Assembly (NCBI GenBank): GCA_050946835.1
Contig: JBMNVN010000001.1
Coordinates: 558,001-622,000, forward strand
From: UBA1447 sp002329225
GTDB taxonomy: Bacteria; Bacillota; Clostridia; Oscillospirales; Acutalibacteraceae
Direction of reading: 5' to 3'
DNA: 64,000 nt
In this document: positions 15,455 through 23,190 of the stretch, piece by piece
How the letters are laid out: each line of letters opens with the position of its first letter
Position numbering within the stretch: position 1 is the stretch's first letter
The notes under the pieces: model-generated
Databases searched by the model: none
What the model was told of the DNA's origin: nothing
The model's input: the letters and a program-made list of their open reading frames with translations, nothing else
Position numbers and translations under genes: made by a program

Positions 15455-16019
15455 GGAATGGAAACCAATGCCAGGTTTTGAGGGATATTATCTTATCAGT
15501 AATCGTGGGAATGTATGGAGTGTCCGAACATCAAAATTGCTAAAAATCAAAACCACCAATGCTGGGTATGCAAGAGTGACCCCGTGCGTGAACGGTTACA
15601 GAAAAGAATGTGCTGTTCACAGACTGGTTGCTCTTGCATTCATTCCTAACCCAGAAAACAAACCTACGGTCAACCATAAAAATGAAAACAAATTAGATAA
15701 TCGTGTTGAGAACCTCGAATGGGCAACGAATGCAGAGCAGAATGTATATGGAACCCGTATTGAGCGTGTCAGGGCGAGTACGGACTATAAGAATAGAGGC
15801 ATCGATTATGCTGCTGTTGCCGCCAAGCACGATTATTCCCAAATCAACAAAAATCAGATGAAATCCATCCTTCAATTTACGAAGGGTGGAATTTTTATTG
15901 CTCAATATGCAGGTTTGGCTCTTGCTGCACGAACCTTGAACATCAATCAAGGGCATCTATGTGAGTGCCTTCAAGGAAGGAGGAAGTCCTGTGGCGGATA
16001 CCAATGGAAATACGCATAA
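15447..16019 (+). CDS. NUMOD4-HNH homing-type endonuclease, second copy
   Basis: A 190-aa protein: NUMOD4 (EEWKPMPGFEGYYLISNRG), an HNH core (AVHRLVALAFIPNPENKPTV, NHKNENKLDNRVENLEW) and a C-terminal NUMOD-like helix (ALAARTLNINQGHLCECLQG, GGYQWKY). It is nested between two methyltransferase genes, overlapping the first by 8 bases and the second by about 29, which suits a mobile endonuclease that has been built into the operon. Related in layout, but not closely in sequence, to the copy at 3669. Start chosen at GTG 15447, 9 nt after AGGAGG. Confidence 0.85.
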   Translation: MNEEWKPMPGFEGYYLISNRGNVWSVRTSKLLKIKTTNAGYARVTPCVNGYRKECAVHRLVALAFIPNPENKPTVNHKNENKLDNRVENLEWATNAEQNVYGTRIERVRASTDYKNRGIDYAAVAAKHDYSQINKNQMKSILQFTKGGIFIAQYAGLALAARTLNINQGHLCECLQGRRKSCGGYQWKYA

Positions 16020-17826
16020 ACAACTAACCCTATGTTCTCTATTTGATGGTTCAGGAGGATTTATGTTGGGTGCGACCATCGCAGGCATCAAGCCTGTTAG
16101 TTGTAGCGAAATTGAACCATTCCCTATAAGGGTAACTACAAAAAGATTTCCCTTCGTAAAACACCTCGGAGATATTTCTGCCATAAGCGGTGCGGAGATT
16201 GACCCCGTGGACATCATCACTTTCGGTTCTCCCTGCCAGGATATGAGTGTGGCGGGAAAACGCAGTGGTCTTGAAGGAGAACGCTCCTGTCTGTTTTACG
16301 AAGCAATCCGAATCGTAAAAGAAATGAGGTGTAAAACCAATGGCGAATATCCAAGATACATCGTGTGGGAAAACGTCCCAGGCGCCTTCTCCTCAAACGC
16401 AGGAGAAGATTTCAAAGCCGTCCTCGAAGCAGTCGCGTCCGTCAAAGGTGACTATGCTGTGCCTTGTCCTCCAAAAGGAAAATGGACAGGAGCAGGAGAA
16501 CTGTTGGGAGACGGTTTCAGTATCGCCTGGCGATGCGTTGACGCGCAGTTTTGGGGAGTTCCCCAAAGAAGAAGACGTATCTATCTTGTCGCAGATTTTA
16601 ATGGTGGGTGTGCCGGAAAAATATTATTTGAGTCAGAAGGCCTGTTTAGGAATCTTAAAACGAGCCGATGCCCGTGGAAAAGAACTGCCGGAACTTCTGA
16701 AGAAAGCACTCCTGCGACAGGCATCGTCTTAAATGACCAGGGTGGCGACCGAATGGATGTCACCGATGATGTGACCTGCACCCTCCGTGCCGAGGCACAC
16801 CATCCACCTTGCGTGATGGAGTCTGCGGGATTTTGTACGGAGCATTCTGCCGACAGCCGTGGCATTGGCTATGAGACGGAAAAATCTCCAACGCTCCGAG
16901 CGGGCGTTGTTCCTGCAACCGTTTATGAAAATCACTCCCAGGATACCCGCTATGTGGGTCCCCTTGATGTGGCACAGACCGTGGCGGCTACTTACGGCAC
17001 AGGCGGAAACAATCAGCCGTTTGTGGTAGAGCCGACTGCTTTCGGTGTCTGCTCCAAGGATAGCAATGCCATGAAATCAGCCAATCCCAACAGTGGTTTT
17101 TATAAGGCAGATACTTCACGAACCCTTGACGGCAACGGTGGGAATCCTACCTGCAATCAGGGCGGCATCGCTATTGTGGAAGGCAACGGCTCTCGTCCTT
17201 CCCACCATGGTAACGGTTATGCGGAAAGTGATGTCATGTACACCTTAAATACCGTTGACCGCCACGCCGTTGTTTACGCCATTGACCGTGAAAGTTATAA
17301 CTGCGGTCAGAACTTCGCAAGGAATATGGGAATCAGTGATGAGGGTGTCAATTCCACACTGAAAGCCACGGGACCCGATGCGGTTGCCGTTCCCACCTAC
17401 TCAAGCAGCAAGGCATCGTTCTTTACTTCTGCGGAAGAGGAACTTGCCAACACTTTAGTAGCTACGGATTACAAAGACCCTCCGCTTGTCAATGACACAG
17501 ATTCGGATCTGGAATACATTGTCCGCAGACTCACTCCAACGGAGTGTGCAAGGCTCCAGGGATTTCCGGATTGGTGGTGTGCTGACCTTGGTGAGAAACT
17601 TCCTTCTGAAGAGGAACTCACACGGTGGGCAGAAATCTTTGAAACACATCGTAAGATTGTGGGAACATCAAGCAAACCAAAGACACGAAAACAGATATTC
17701 AAGTGGCTGCAAAACCCTCATTCTGATTCGGCGGAGTATAAGATGTGGGGCAACGGCGTGGCACTGCCCAATGTGGTCTATGTGCTGACGGGCATCGTGT
17801 ACTATACACAAAATGAAGGGGTGTAA
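15991..17826 (+). CDS. C5-cytosine DNA methyltransferase (Dcm type)
   Basis: A 611-aa m5C methyltransferase with motifs in order: I, SLFDGSGGF (17-24); IV, GSPCQDMSVAG (79-89, catalytic Cys82); VI, ENVPG (127-131); VIII, QRRRR; IX, RRLTPTECARLQGFPDWW; X, GNGVALPNVV. Between VIII and IX lie roughly 280 residues, far more than a minimal enzyme, rich in threonine and glycine with repeated phrases such as TSRTLDGNGGNPTCNQGG; this holds the target-recognition part. It methylates cytosine in phage DNA using SAM. Start chosen at GTG 15991 (7 nt after GGAGG), upstream codons overlapping the HNH gene. Confidence 0.93.
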   Translation: MADTNGNTHKQLTLCSLFDGSGGFMLGATIAGIKPVSCSEIEPFPIRVTTKRFPFVKHLGDISAISGAEIDPVDIITFGSPCQDMSVAGKRSGLEGERSCLFYEAIRIVKEMRCKTNGEYPRYIVWENVPGAFSSNAGEDFKAVLEAVASVKGDYAVPCPPKGKWTGAGELLGDGFSIAWRCVDAQFWGVPQRRRRIYLVADFNGGCAGKILFESEGLFRNLKTSRCPWKRTAGTSEESTPATGIVLNDQGGDRMDVTDDVTCTLRAEAHHPPCVMESAGFCTEHSADSRGIGYETEKSPTLRAGVVPATVYENHSQDTRYVGPLDVAQTVAATYGTGGNNQPFVVEPTAFGVCSKDSNAMKSANPNSGFYKADTSRTLDGNGGNPTCNQGGIAIVEGNGSRPSHHGNGYAESDVMYTLNTVDRHAVVYAIDRESYNCGQNFARNMGISDEGVNSTLKATGPDAVAVPTYSSSKASFFTSAEEELANTLVATDYKDPPLVNDTDSDLEYIVRRLTPTECARLQGFPDWWCADLGEKLPSEEELTRWAEIFETHRKIVGTSSKPKTRKQIFKWLQNPHSDSAEYKMWGNGVALPNVVYVLTGIVYYTQNEGV

Positions 17827-17862
17827 ATCTACAAACTTTCTCCCTTGTATTTTGCACATATT

Positions 17863-17907
17863 ACTTGCTATTTTGAGCCTTTAGAGTGATATATGTAGTA
17901 CCGAAAA
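17863..17907 (+). promoter_or_regulatory. Two-box motif ahead of virulence-like gene
   Basis: ACTTGCTATTT (17863-17873), 17 nt, then ATATGTAGTACCGAAAA (17891-17907). A second copy stands before the recombinases at 37933, with 16 nt between boxes. TTGCTA and TGATAT at about 17-nt spacing make a weak -35/-10 candidate. Confidence 0.4.
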
Positions 17908-17925
17908 TTAAAGGAGGTACTCACA

Positions 17926-18675
17926 ATGAGAATTCATTACAATGTTCCTGGTAAAAAACGAAAGGAACTGGCACAGACCATAGCTAAATGGCTTGAGGCA
18001 GACTGCAGGTACAAGGGAGTTCCCACCTGCGCATACGAAGTGGACTACTTCACAATCGACAAGGAAGGCAACCTGCTGTTTGACGATATGGCAGACAGTG
18101 AGGTCATTGAAAGACTTCTGGAGCATCTTTACGATGAGGGGTTTGAAAGCGACATCTCAGAGTATGACAGCAAACAGCAGGAGCCTGTAATTTCCGAAGA
18201 AGAGCCGATGGAAGATTGCCCGCCGGATTACCTTACCCCCGCCGAAAACGAGCCACAGGGCGAAACAGTGGGGCTTACGGTGGCGATTCCCCTTGATAAG
18301 GTTGCGGTCGGTAACCTTACAAACCTTCTGGATGCCAAGGGCGGTCTTATTAAGAAGGCGCTTGGCATCCCGGCAACACCAATCGAAATCGGCGAGGACA
18401 GGATTTCCTTCCCTTGGTTCGAAGATGGATTGGATGCCGATGAGGTCAAGGCTTACAGCCACCTCATTGCTGCCCTTTGCGAAATGAGTAAAAATCAGAA
18501 ACGCATCAGCGCCACGGAAAAAGCGGTGGACAACGAGAAATACGCATTCCGCTGTTTTCTCCTCCGCCTCGGCTTTATCGGAAACGAATACAAGACCGAG
18601 CGAAAAATCCTGCTCCGTAACCTTTCCGGCAGCAGTGCTTTCAAAGGAGGTGCCAAGCATGAGATTTCCGAATAA
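17926..18675 (+). CDS. Phage virulence-like hypothetical protein
   Basis: A 249-aa acidic protein of the kind annotated only as virulence protein in Firmicute phages and conjugative elements. Seen: MRIHYNVPGKKRKELAQTI at the start, a Glu/Pro-rich middle (90-115), and a C-terminal part (LDKVAVGNLTNLLDAKGGLI, MSKNQKRISATEKAVDNEKY) that also occurs alone in related elements. The name reflects annotation history, not function. It is followed by DUF4314 and DUF5049 genes in the usual order. GGAGGT ribosome site 7 nt before ATG. Confidence 0.7.
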   Translation: MRIHYNVPGKKRKELAQTIAKWLEADCRYKGVPTCAYEVDYFTIDKEGNLLFDDMADSEVIERLLEHLYDEGFESDISEYDSKQQEPVISEEEPMEDCPPDYLTPAENEPQGETVGLTVAIPLDKVAVGNLTNLLDAKGGLIKKALGIPATPIEIGEDRISFPWFEDGLDADEVKAYSHLIAALCEMSKNQKRISATEKAVDNEKYAFRCFLLRLGFIGNEYKTERKILLRNLSGSSAFKGGAKHEISE

Positions 18676-19045
18676 AGAAACAGTGGAGCGTGTACGCAAA
18701 GCCTACCCTGTAGGATGCCGTGTGGAACTGGTGCAGATGGAAGATGTGCAGGCACCACCCGTTGGTACAAAGGGTACGGTTCGAGGGGTGGATGATACCG
18801 CATCCATCATGGTCAGATGGGATACAGGCTCCGGCTTGAATGTGGTGTACGGTGTCGATATTTGTCGAAAACTGGATGCCGTGAAGATTACCTGCTACGG
18901 TCAGACAGAAGTTTGGGACAGCAGAAAAGAGGCTGCCGACTTCTACCTTAGAGCCATTGCGGGTTCCGAGGGCAGCGAGTGTGAACGCTACACCAAGATT
19001 TATACGGAACTGCTTATGGGCAAGGAGGTCTGCACCGATGAATAA
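18659..19045 (+). CDS. DUF4314 domain protein
   Basis: A 128-aa protein with the DUF4314 domain (about residues 5-75: ETVERVRKAYPVGCRVELVQ, PPVGTKGTVRGVDD, IMVRWDTGSGLNVVYGVD), an SH3-like barrel that may bind protein or nucleic acid, and a helical tail (EVWDSRKEAADFYLRAIAG). It overlaps the upstream gene by 17 bases and starts at ATG 18659 after AAAGGAGG. Found in phage and ICE gene sets beside virulence-like and DUF5049 genes; function unknown. Confidence 0.8.
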   Translation: MRFPNKETVERVRKAYPVGCRVELVQMEDVQAPPVGTKGTVRGVDDTASIMVRWDTGSGLNVVYGVDICRKLDAVKITCYGQTEVWDSRKEAADFYLRAIAGSEGSECERYTKIYTELLMGKEVCTDE

Positions 19046-19217
19046 AATCAAGGAACAGATACTCGCCATCTGAGCAACCGGACGAACCAATATGTTTGAT
19101 GTGCCGATGGTACAGTATATTGCCAACGAGATGCATTTTTACGAATTGGTGGTGTATCTGGAGGAACACCGAAAGGAATACACCCACTTCATTCTGACAG
19201 GCGAAATGGAGGACTGA
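19038..19217 (+). pseudogene. DUF5049 gene interrupted by TGA
   Basis: ATG 19038 begins MNKIKEQILAI, hits TGA at 19071-19073, and the same frame goes on as ATGRTNMFDVPMVQYIANEM and YLEEHRKEYTHFILTGEMED to a second TGA at 19215-19217. With Arg (CGA) in place of the TGA it is a complete 59-aa DUF5049 protein, so a single C-to-T change is the likely cause. TGA serves as an ordinary stop in many neighbouring phage genes, so recoding is unlikely; internal restart at ATG 19092 would give only the C-terminal part. Confidence 0.8.
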
Positions 19218-19219
19218 CT

Positions 19220-19459
19220 ATGTGGAAAGAAGGAACAATCGGCATTCCAAAGCCGGACGGCGGTTACAAGGCAGTCCACTACTGGATTAAGGTTTATGAG
19301 GAAGGCAGCCGATTCGGCATCAACGGCGGTAAAATCAGTAAGCTGATGCTGAAACTCGATGGCGAGATTATTGCCGACTACGACAGAGGTTGGGATGTAG
19401 AGCCTGCAACCAAAGAAGCAAACCTTGCCCTTTGCATTTTGCTGAACGAACACAATTAA
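19220..19459 (+). CDS. Small phage protein, unknown
   Basis: A 79-aa protein (MWKEGTIGIPKPDGGYKAVH, YEEGSRFGINGGKISKLMLK, DGEIIADYDRGWD) found in the small-gene cluster between virulence-like genes and the large terminase of related phages. Compact alpha/beta composition, no catalytic motif. Only 2 nt follow the DUF5049 stop, with GGAGG inside that gene's tail as ribosome site. Function not known. Confidence 0.7.
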   Translation: MWKEGTIGIPKPDGGYKAVHYWIKVYEEGSRFGINGGKISKLMLKLDGEIIADYDRGWDVEPATKEANLALCILLNEHN

Positions 19460-19513
19460 AAAATCCTGTAAAGGCAGGACGGAGCCGTGAGGCTCTGTTC
19501 CTCGTATATGACG

Positions 19514-19545
19514 GTCGCACCGATTATGGTGGCGGCTATTTTTTA
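19514..19545 (+). terminator. Hairpin with T-run before large terminase
   Basis: Stem 19514-19521 with 19528-19536 (one bulged G) around GATTAT, then TATTTTTTAT. A second hairpin lies just upstream (AGGACGGAGCC with GGCTCTGTTCCT, near 19477-19503). Together they could reduce read-through between the small-gene cluster and the packaging genes. Confidence 0.55.
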
Positions 19546-19571
19546 TGCCATTTTTGAGGAGGTGACGGCAT

Positions 19572-21176
19572 TTGCGAAAACTGAAAAACTACAAACCAAC
19601 CCGCTTTATGGCGGAGGGCAGCTACTACGATAAGGATGCCGCCGACCATGCAGTATGCTTTATCGAAAAATTCTGCTGTCACACCAAAGGCACATGGGAT
19701 GGAAAACCATTTGAACTGATTGACTGGCAGGAGCAGATTATCCGTGACATTTTCGGCATTTTGAAACCAAACGGATATAGGCAGTTCAACACTGCCTACA
19801 TTGAAATACCCAAAAAACAGGGCAAGTCAGAACTGGCAGCGGCGGTGGCACTGTATCTGCTCTGTGCTGATTTTGAACCCGGTGCAGAAGTTTATGGCTG
19901 TGCTGCGGATAAAGACCAGGCACGAATCGTATTTGATGTGGCTTTGGAAATGGTACGGCGAAGTCCTTTGCTGAAGAATAAAATGACCATCCAGGCAAGC
20001 CAAAAGACCATGACCTACAATCCCACAGGCAGTAAGTACAAGGCCTTGTCGGCAGATGTGGCAAACAAGCATGGTTTCAATACCCACGGCGTCATTTTTG
20101 ATGAGCTGCATACCCAACCGAACAGAAAACTGTTTGATGTTATGACCAAGGGTTCCGGCGATGCAAGAATGCAGCCGTTATATTTCCTAATCACCACTGC
20201 GGGAAATGATACACAGTCCATTTGCTACGAAATCCATCAGAAAGCAAAGGATATTATTGAGGGTCGTAAAGTTGACCCTACCTTCTACCCTGTGATTTAC
20301 GGTGCAAAGGACGATGATGACTGGACTGACCCAGAAGTATGGAAGAAAGCAAATCCATCTCTTGGTGTGACGGTCGGTATCGATAAGGTGCAGCAAGCCT
20401 GTGAGCAGGCAAAGCAGAACCCAGGCGAAGAGAACGCTTTCCGTCAGTTAAGGTTGAATCAGTGGGTAAAGCAGGCTGTCCGTTGGATGCCGATGGCGGT
20501 GTGGGATGCCTGTGCATTTCCTACCGACAAATCCGAATTGGAAGGCCGTGTCTGTTACGGTGGACTTGACCTTTCAAGCACTATGGATATTACGGCATTC
20601 GTGTTGGTATTCCCACCGGAAGACGAGGATGATAAATATATCATTCTGCCGTATTTCTGGATACCGGAAGATAACATCGACCTGCGTGTCCGCCGTGACC
20701 ATGTGCCGTATGACATTTGGGAACGACAGGACTTGCTTATGACTACCGAGGGCAATGTAGTCCATTACGGATACATCGAGAAATTCATCGAGTCCCTGGG
20801 TGAGAAATACAACATCCGTGAAATCGCCTATGACCGTTGGGGTGCTGTTCAAATGGTGCAGAACCTTGAGGGCATGGGATTCACGGTAGTGCCTTTCGGA
20901 CAGGGCTATAAAGATATGTCCCCTCCGACCAAGGAACTGATGAAACTTGCGATGGAGAAAAAACTGGCTCACGGCGGGCATCCGGTTCTTAGGTGGATGA
21001 TGGATAACATCTACATCAAGACTGACCCTGCCGGAAACATCAAAGCAGACAAAGCCAAATCCACAGAAAAGATTGACGGTGCCGTTGCAACGATTATGGC
21101 ACTCGACCGTGCAATCCGCTGTGGCAACACCAACAGTGCTTCGGTTTACGATGACCGTGGCATTTTGTTTATTTAG
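19572..21176 (+). CDS. Terminase large subunit, HK97-type
   Basis: A 534-aa packaging motor. The ATPase domain has Walker A IPKKQGKSE (79-87) and Walker B GVIFDELH (173-180, with E178 as catalytic acid); coupling region about 207-215 (LITTAGNDTQS). The nuclease domain has GLDLSSTMD (D333, D339) and a late acidic site in KIDGAVATIMALDRA. It cuts and pumps phage DNA into the prohead. TTG start after GAGGAGG. The small subunit gene is about 6 kb upstream, an unusual separation caused by the inserted methylation cassette. Confidence 0.95.
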   Translation: MRKLKNYKPTRFMAEGSYYDKDAADHAVCFIEKFCCHTKGTWDGKPFELIDWQEQIIRDIFGILKPNGYRQFNTAYIEIPKKQGKSELAAAVALYLLCADFEPGAEVYGCAADKDQARIVFDVALEMVRRSPLLKNKMTIQASQKTMTYNPTGSKYKALSADVANKHGFNTHGVIFDELHTQPNRKLFDVMTKGSGDARMQPLYFLITTAGNDTQSICYEIHQKAKDIIEGRKVDPTFYPVIYGAKDDDDWTDPEVWKKANPSLGVTVGIDKVQQACEQAKQNPGEENAFRQLRLNQWVKQAVRWMPMAVWDACAFPTDKSELEGRVCYGGLDLSSTMDITAFVLVFPPEDEDDKYIILPYFWIPEDNIDLRVRRDHVPYDIWERQDLLMTTEGNVVHYGYIEKFIESLGEKYNIREIAYDRWGAVQMVQNLEGMGFTVVPFGQGYKDMSPPTKELMKLAMEKKLAHGGHPVLRWMMDNIYIKTDPAGNIKADKAKSTEKIDGAVATIMALDRAIRCGNTNSASVYDDRGILFI

Positions 21177-21194
21177 GAAGGAGCGTGATTTGAT

Positions 21195-22559
21195 ATGGGT
21201 ATTTTTACGGGAATGTTTAAGTCCAGAGATAAGCCCGAAAACAGAACGGCGGGCAGTGCCTACACCTTTTATATGGGCGGCACAACTTCCGGCAAGGCAG
21301 TAACCGAGCGTTCTGCCATGCAGATGACGGCAGTGTATTCCTGTGTCCGTATCCTTGCAGAAGCAGTGGCAGGCTTGCCTTTGCATCTTTACAAATATAA
21401 CGATGACGGCGGCAAGGAAAAAGCCATCGACCATCCGCTTTACCGACTGCTCCATGATGAGCCGAATCCGGAAATGAGTTCTTTCGTGTTCCGAGAGACA
21501 CTCATGACCCATCTGCTCCTGTGGGGTAACGCCTACGCACAGGTTATCCGTAACGGCAAAAACGAGGTGGTGGCACTTTACCCTTTGATGCCAAACAAGA
21601 TGAGTGTGGACAGGGATGAAAACGGACATCTCTATTACACCTATTACCGTGGCCCCGATGAAGCTATTAAAAATAAGGAATTTGCAGTAACCCTGCAGCC
21701 TTCCGATGTGCTTCATATCCCCGGTCTTGGGTTTGATGGTCTTGTAGGCTACAGTCCCATTGCTATGGCAAAGAACGCCATCGGCATGGCGATTGCCTGC
21801 GAGGAATACGGTGCCAAGTTCTTTGCTAACGGTGCAACACCGGGTGGTGTATTGGAACACCCAAGCACCATCAAAGACTCGCAGAGGGTCAGAGAAAGCT
21901 GGCAGGCTGCCTTTGGCGGCAGTTCCAACTCCAATAAAGTGGCTGTCCTCGAAGAAGGAATGAAGTACACACCGATTTCCATTTCTCCGGAGCAGGCACA
22001 GTTCCTTGAAACAAGGAAGTTCCAAATTAATGAAATTGCTCGAATTTTCAGAGTTCCTCCCCATATGGTGGGGGACCTTGAGAAGTCGAGCTTTTCTAAT
22101 ATAGAGCAGCAATCCCTTGAGTTTGTGAAGTACACCCTTGACCCGTGGGTTATCCGTTGGGAGCAGTCCATTCAGAGGGCGCTTTTATCTCTCACGGAAA
22201 AGAAGGATTATTTCGTGAAATTCAACCTTGAGGGTCTGCTCCGTGGCGATTACCAAAGCCGTATGAACGGCTACGCCATTGGTCGCCAGAACGGTTGGAT
22301 GAGTGCAAATGACATCCGTGAACTGGAAAACCTCGACCGTATCCCTGCGGAAGAAGGTGGCGACCTTTACCTTATCAACGGCAATATGCTCCCTCTGAAA
22401 GATGCGGGTGCTTTTGCAAATACAACCGACAATGACGGAAAGGAGGAAAATTCCGATGAAGAAGTTCTGGAAGTGGAAGAACCAGGCACAGACGGAAACG
22501 ATGCCGGAGGCGAGGACACTGTTTCTGAACGGAACAATCGCAGAAGAAAGCTGGTTTGA
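21195..22559 (+). CDS. Phage portal protein, HK97 family
   Basis: A 454-aa portal protein, which forms the dodecameric ring through which DNA enters the head. Characteristic sequence: SAMQMTAVYSCVRILAEAVA (about 37-56), HPLYRLLHDEPNPEMSSFVF (76-95), LLLWGNAYAQVIRNG and RVPPHMVGDLEKSSFSNIEQ (about 284-303). The acidic C-terminal tail (EEVLEVEEPGTDGNDAGGED) overlaps the protease start by 104 bases in another frame. AAGGAGC ribosome site before ATG 21195. Confidence 0.95.
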   Translation: MGIFTGMFKSRDKPENRTAGSAYTFYMGGTTSGKAVTERSAMQMTAVYSCVRILAEAVAGLPLHLYKYNDDGGKEKAIDHPLYRLLHDEPNPEMSSFVFRETLMTHLLLWGNAYAQVIRNGKNEVVALYPLMPNKMSVDRDENGHLYYTYYRGPDEAIKNKEFAVTLQPSDVLHIPGLGFDGLVGYSPIAMAKNAIGMAIACEEYGAKFFANGATPGGVLEHPSTIKDSQRVRESWQAAFGGSSNSNKVAVLEEGMKYTPISISPEQAQFLETRKFQINEIARIFRVPPHMVGDLEKSSFSNIEQQSLEFVKYTLDPWVIRWEQSIQRALLSLTEKKDYFVKFNLEGLLRGDYQSRMNGYAIGRQNGWMSANDIRELENLDRIPAEEGGDLYLINGNMLPLKDAGAFANTTDNDGKEENSDEEVLEVEEPGTDGNDAGGEDTVSERNNRRRKLV

Positions 22560-23184
22560 CGATGACGTCACTCCACAGCTTTTCAAGGATGAACTGATGG
22601 CAGGCTCCGGCGATATTACCGTGTGGATTAACAGTCCCGGCGGCGACTGCGTGGCGGCTGCCCAGATCTACAATATGCTGATGGATTACAAGGGCAATGT
22701 CACGGTCAAAATTGACGGCATTGCAGCCTCCGCAGCATCCGTGATTGCAATGGCAGGAACGAAAGTGCTGATGTCCCCTGTGTCCATGATGATGATTCAC
22801 AATCCTATGACGGTTGCATTCGGTGATTCTGCGGAAATGCAGAAAGCCATCGATATGCTCTCAAGCGTTAAGGATTCCATCATCAATGCCTATGAGATTA
22901 AGACAGGCTTGTCCCGTACAAAGCTGTCCCACCTTATGGATGCGGAAACATGGATGGACGCAAACAAGGCCGTGGAACTTGGCTTTGCTGATGAAATCAT
23001 GCAAAGAACTGCCACGGACGAAGTGGATGTGCCACAGGTATCCATGCTTTATTCCAAAGCAAATGTGGTCAATTCACTGATGGATAAGGTTGCCGCCAAG
23101 TGTGCAATCAAATCCGAACCAACCCGAAAAACCAAAGCCGATGACCTTATGGACAGGCTAAATCTTATCAAAAATTGGAGGTAA
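22456..23184 (+). CDS. Head maturation protease, ClpP-related (S14)
   Basis: A 242-aa ClpP-like serine protease that trims the capsid protein scaffold domain. Catalytic features: IDGIAASAASVIAMAG (Ser92 by alignment with ClpP), MMMIHNPM (His115), and an Asp expected near the LMDAETWMD or later segment. Oxyanion strand INSPGGDC (59-66). The C-terminal 50 residues are basic and probably bind the prohead. The start is ATG 22456 behind AAAGGAGGAAAATTCCG, so 104 bases overlap the portal gene. Confidence 0.93.
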   Translation: MKKFWKWKNQAQTETMPEARTLFLNGTIAEESWFDDDVTPQLFKDELMAGSGDITVWINSPGGDCVAAAQIYNMLMDYKGNVTVKIDGIAASAASVIAMAGTKVLMSPVSMMMIHNPMTVAFGDSAEMQKAIDMLSSVKDSIINAYEIKTGLSRTKLSHLMDAETWMDANKAVELGFADEIMQRTATDEVDVPQVSMLYSKANVVNSLMDKVAAKCAIKSEPTRKTKADDLMDRLNLIKNWR

Positions 23185-23190
23185 TTTATT

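Noticed and set aside
17926..18675. Treating the virulence-labelled gene as a true virulence factor
   Set aside because: The label is historical; the protein has no toxin or adhesion feature and sits in a phage small-gene cluster.
19071..19073. TGA recoded as an amino acid in the phage
   Set aside because: TGA is the ordinary stop of numerous phage genes in this window, such as the sigma-like gene and recombinase 1.
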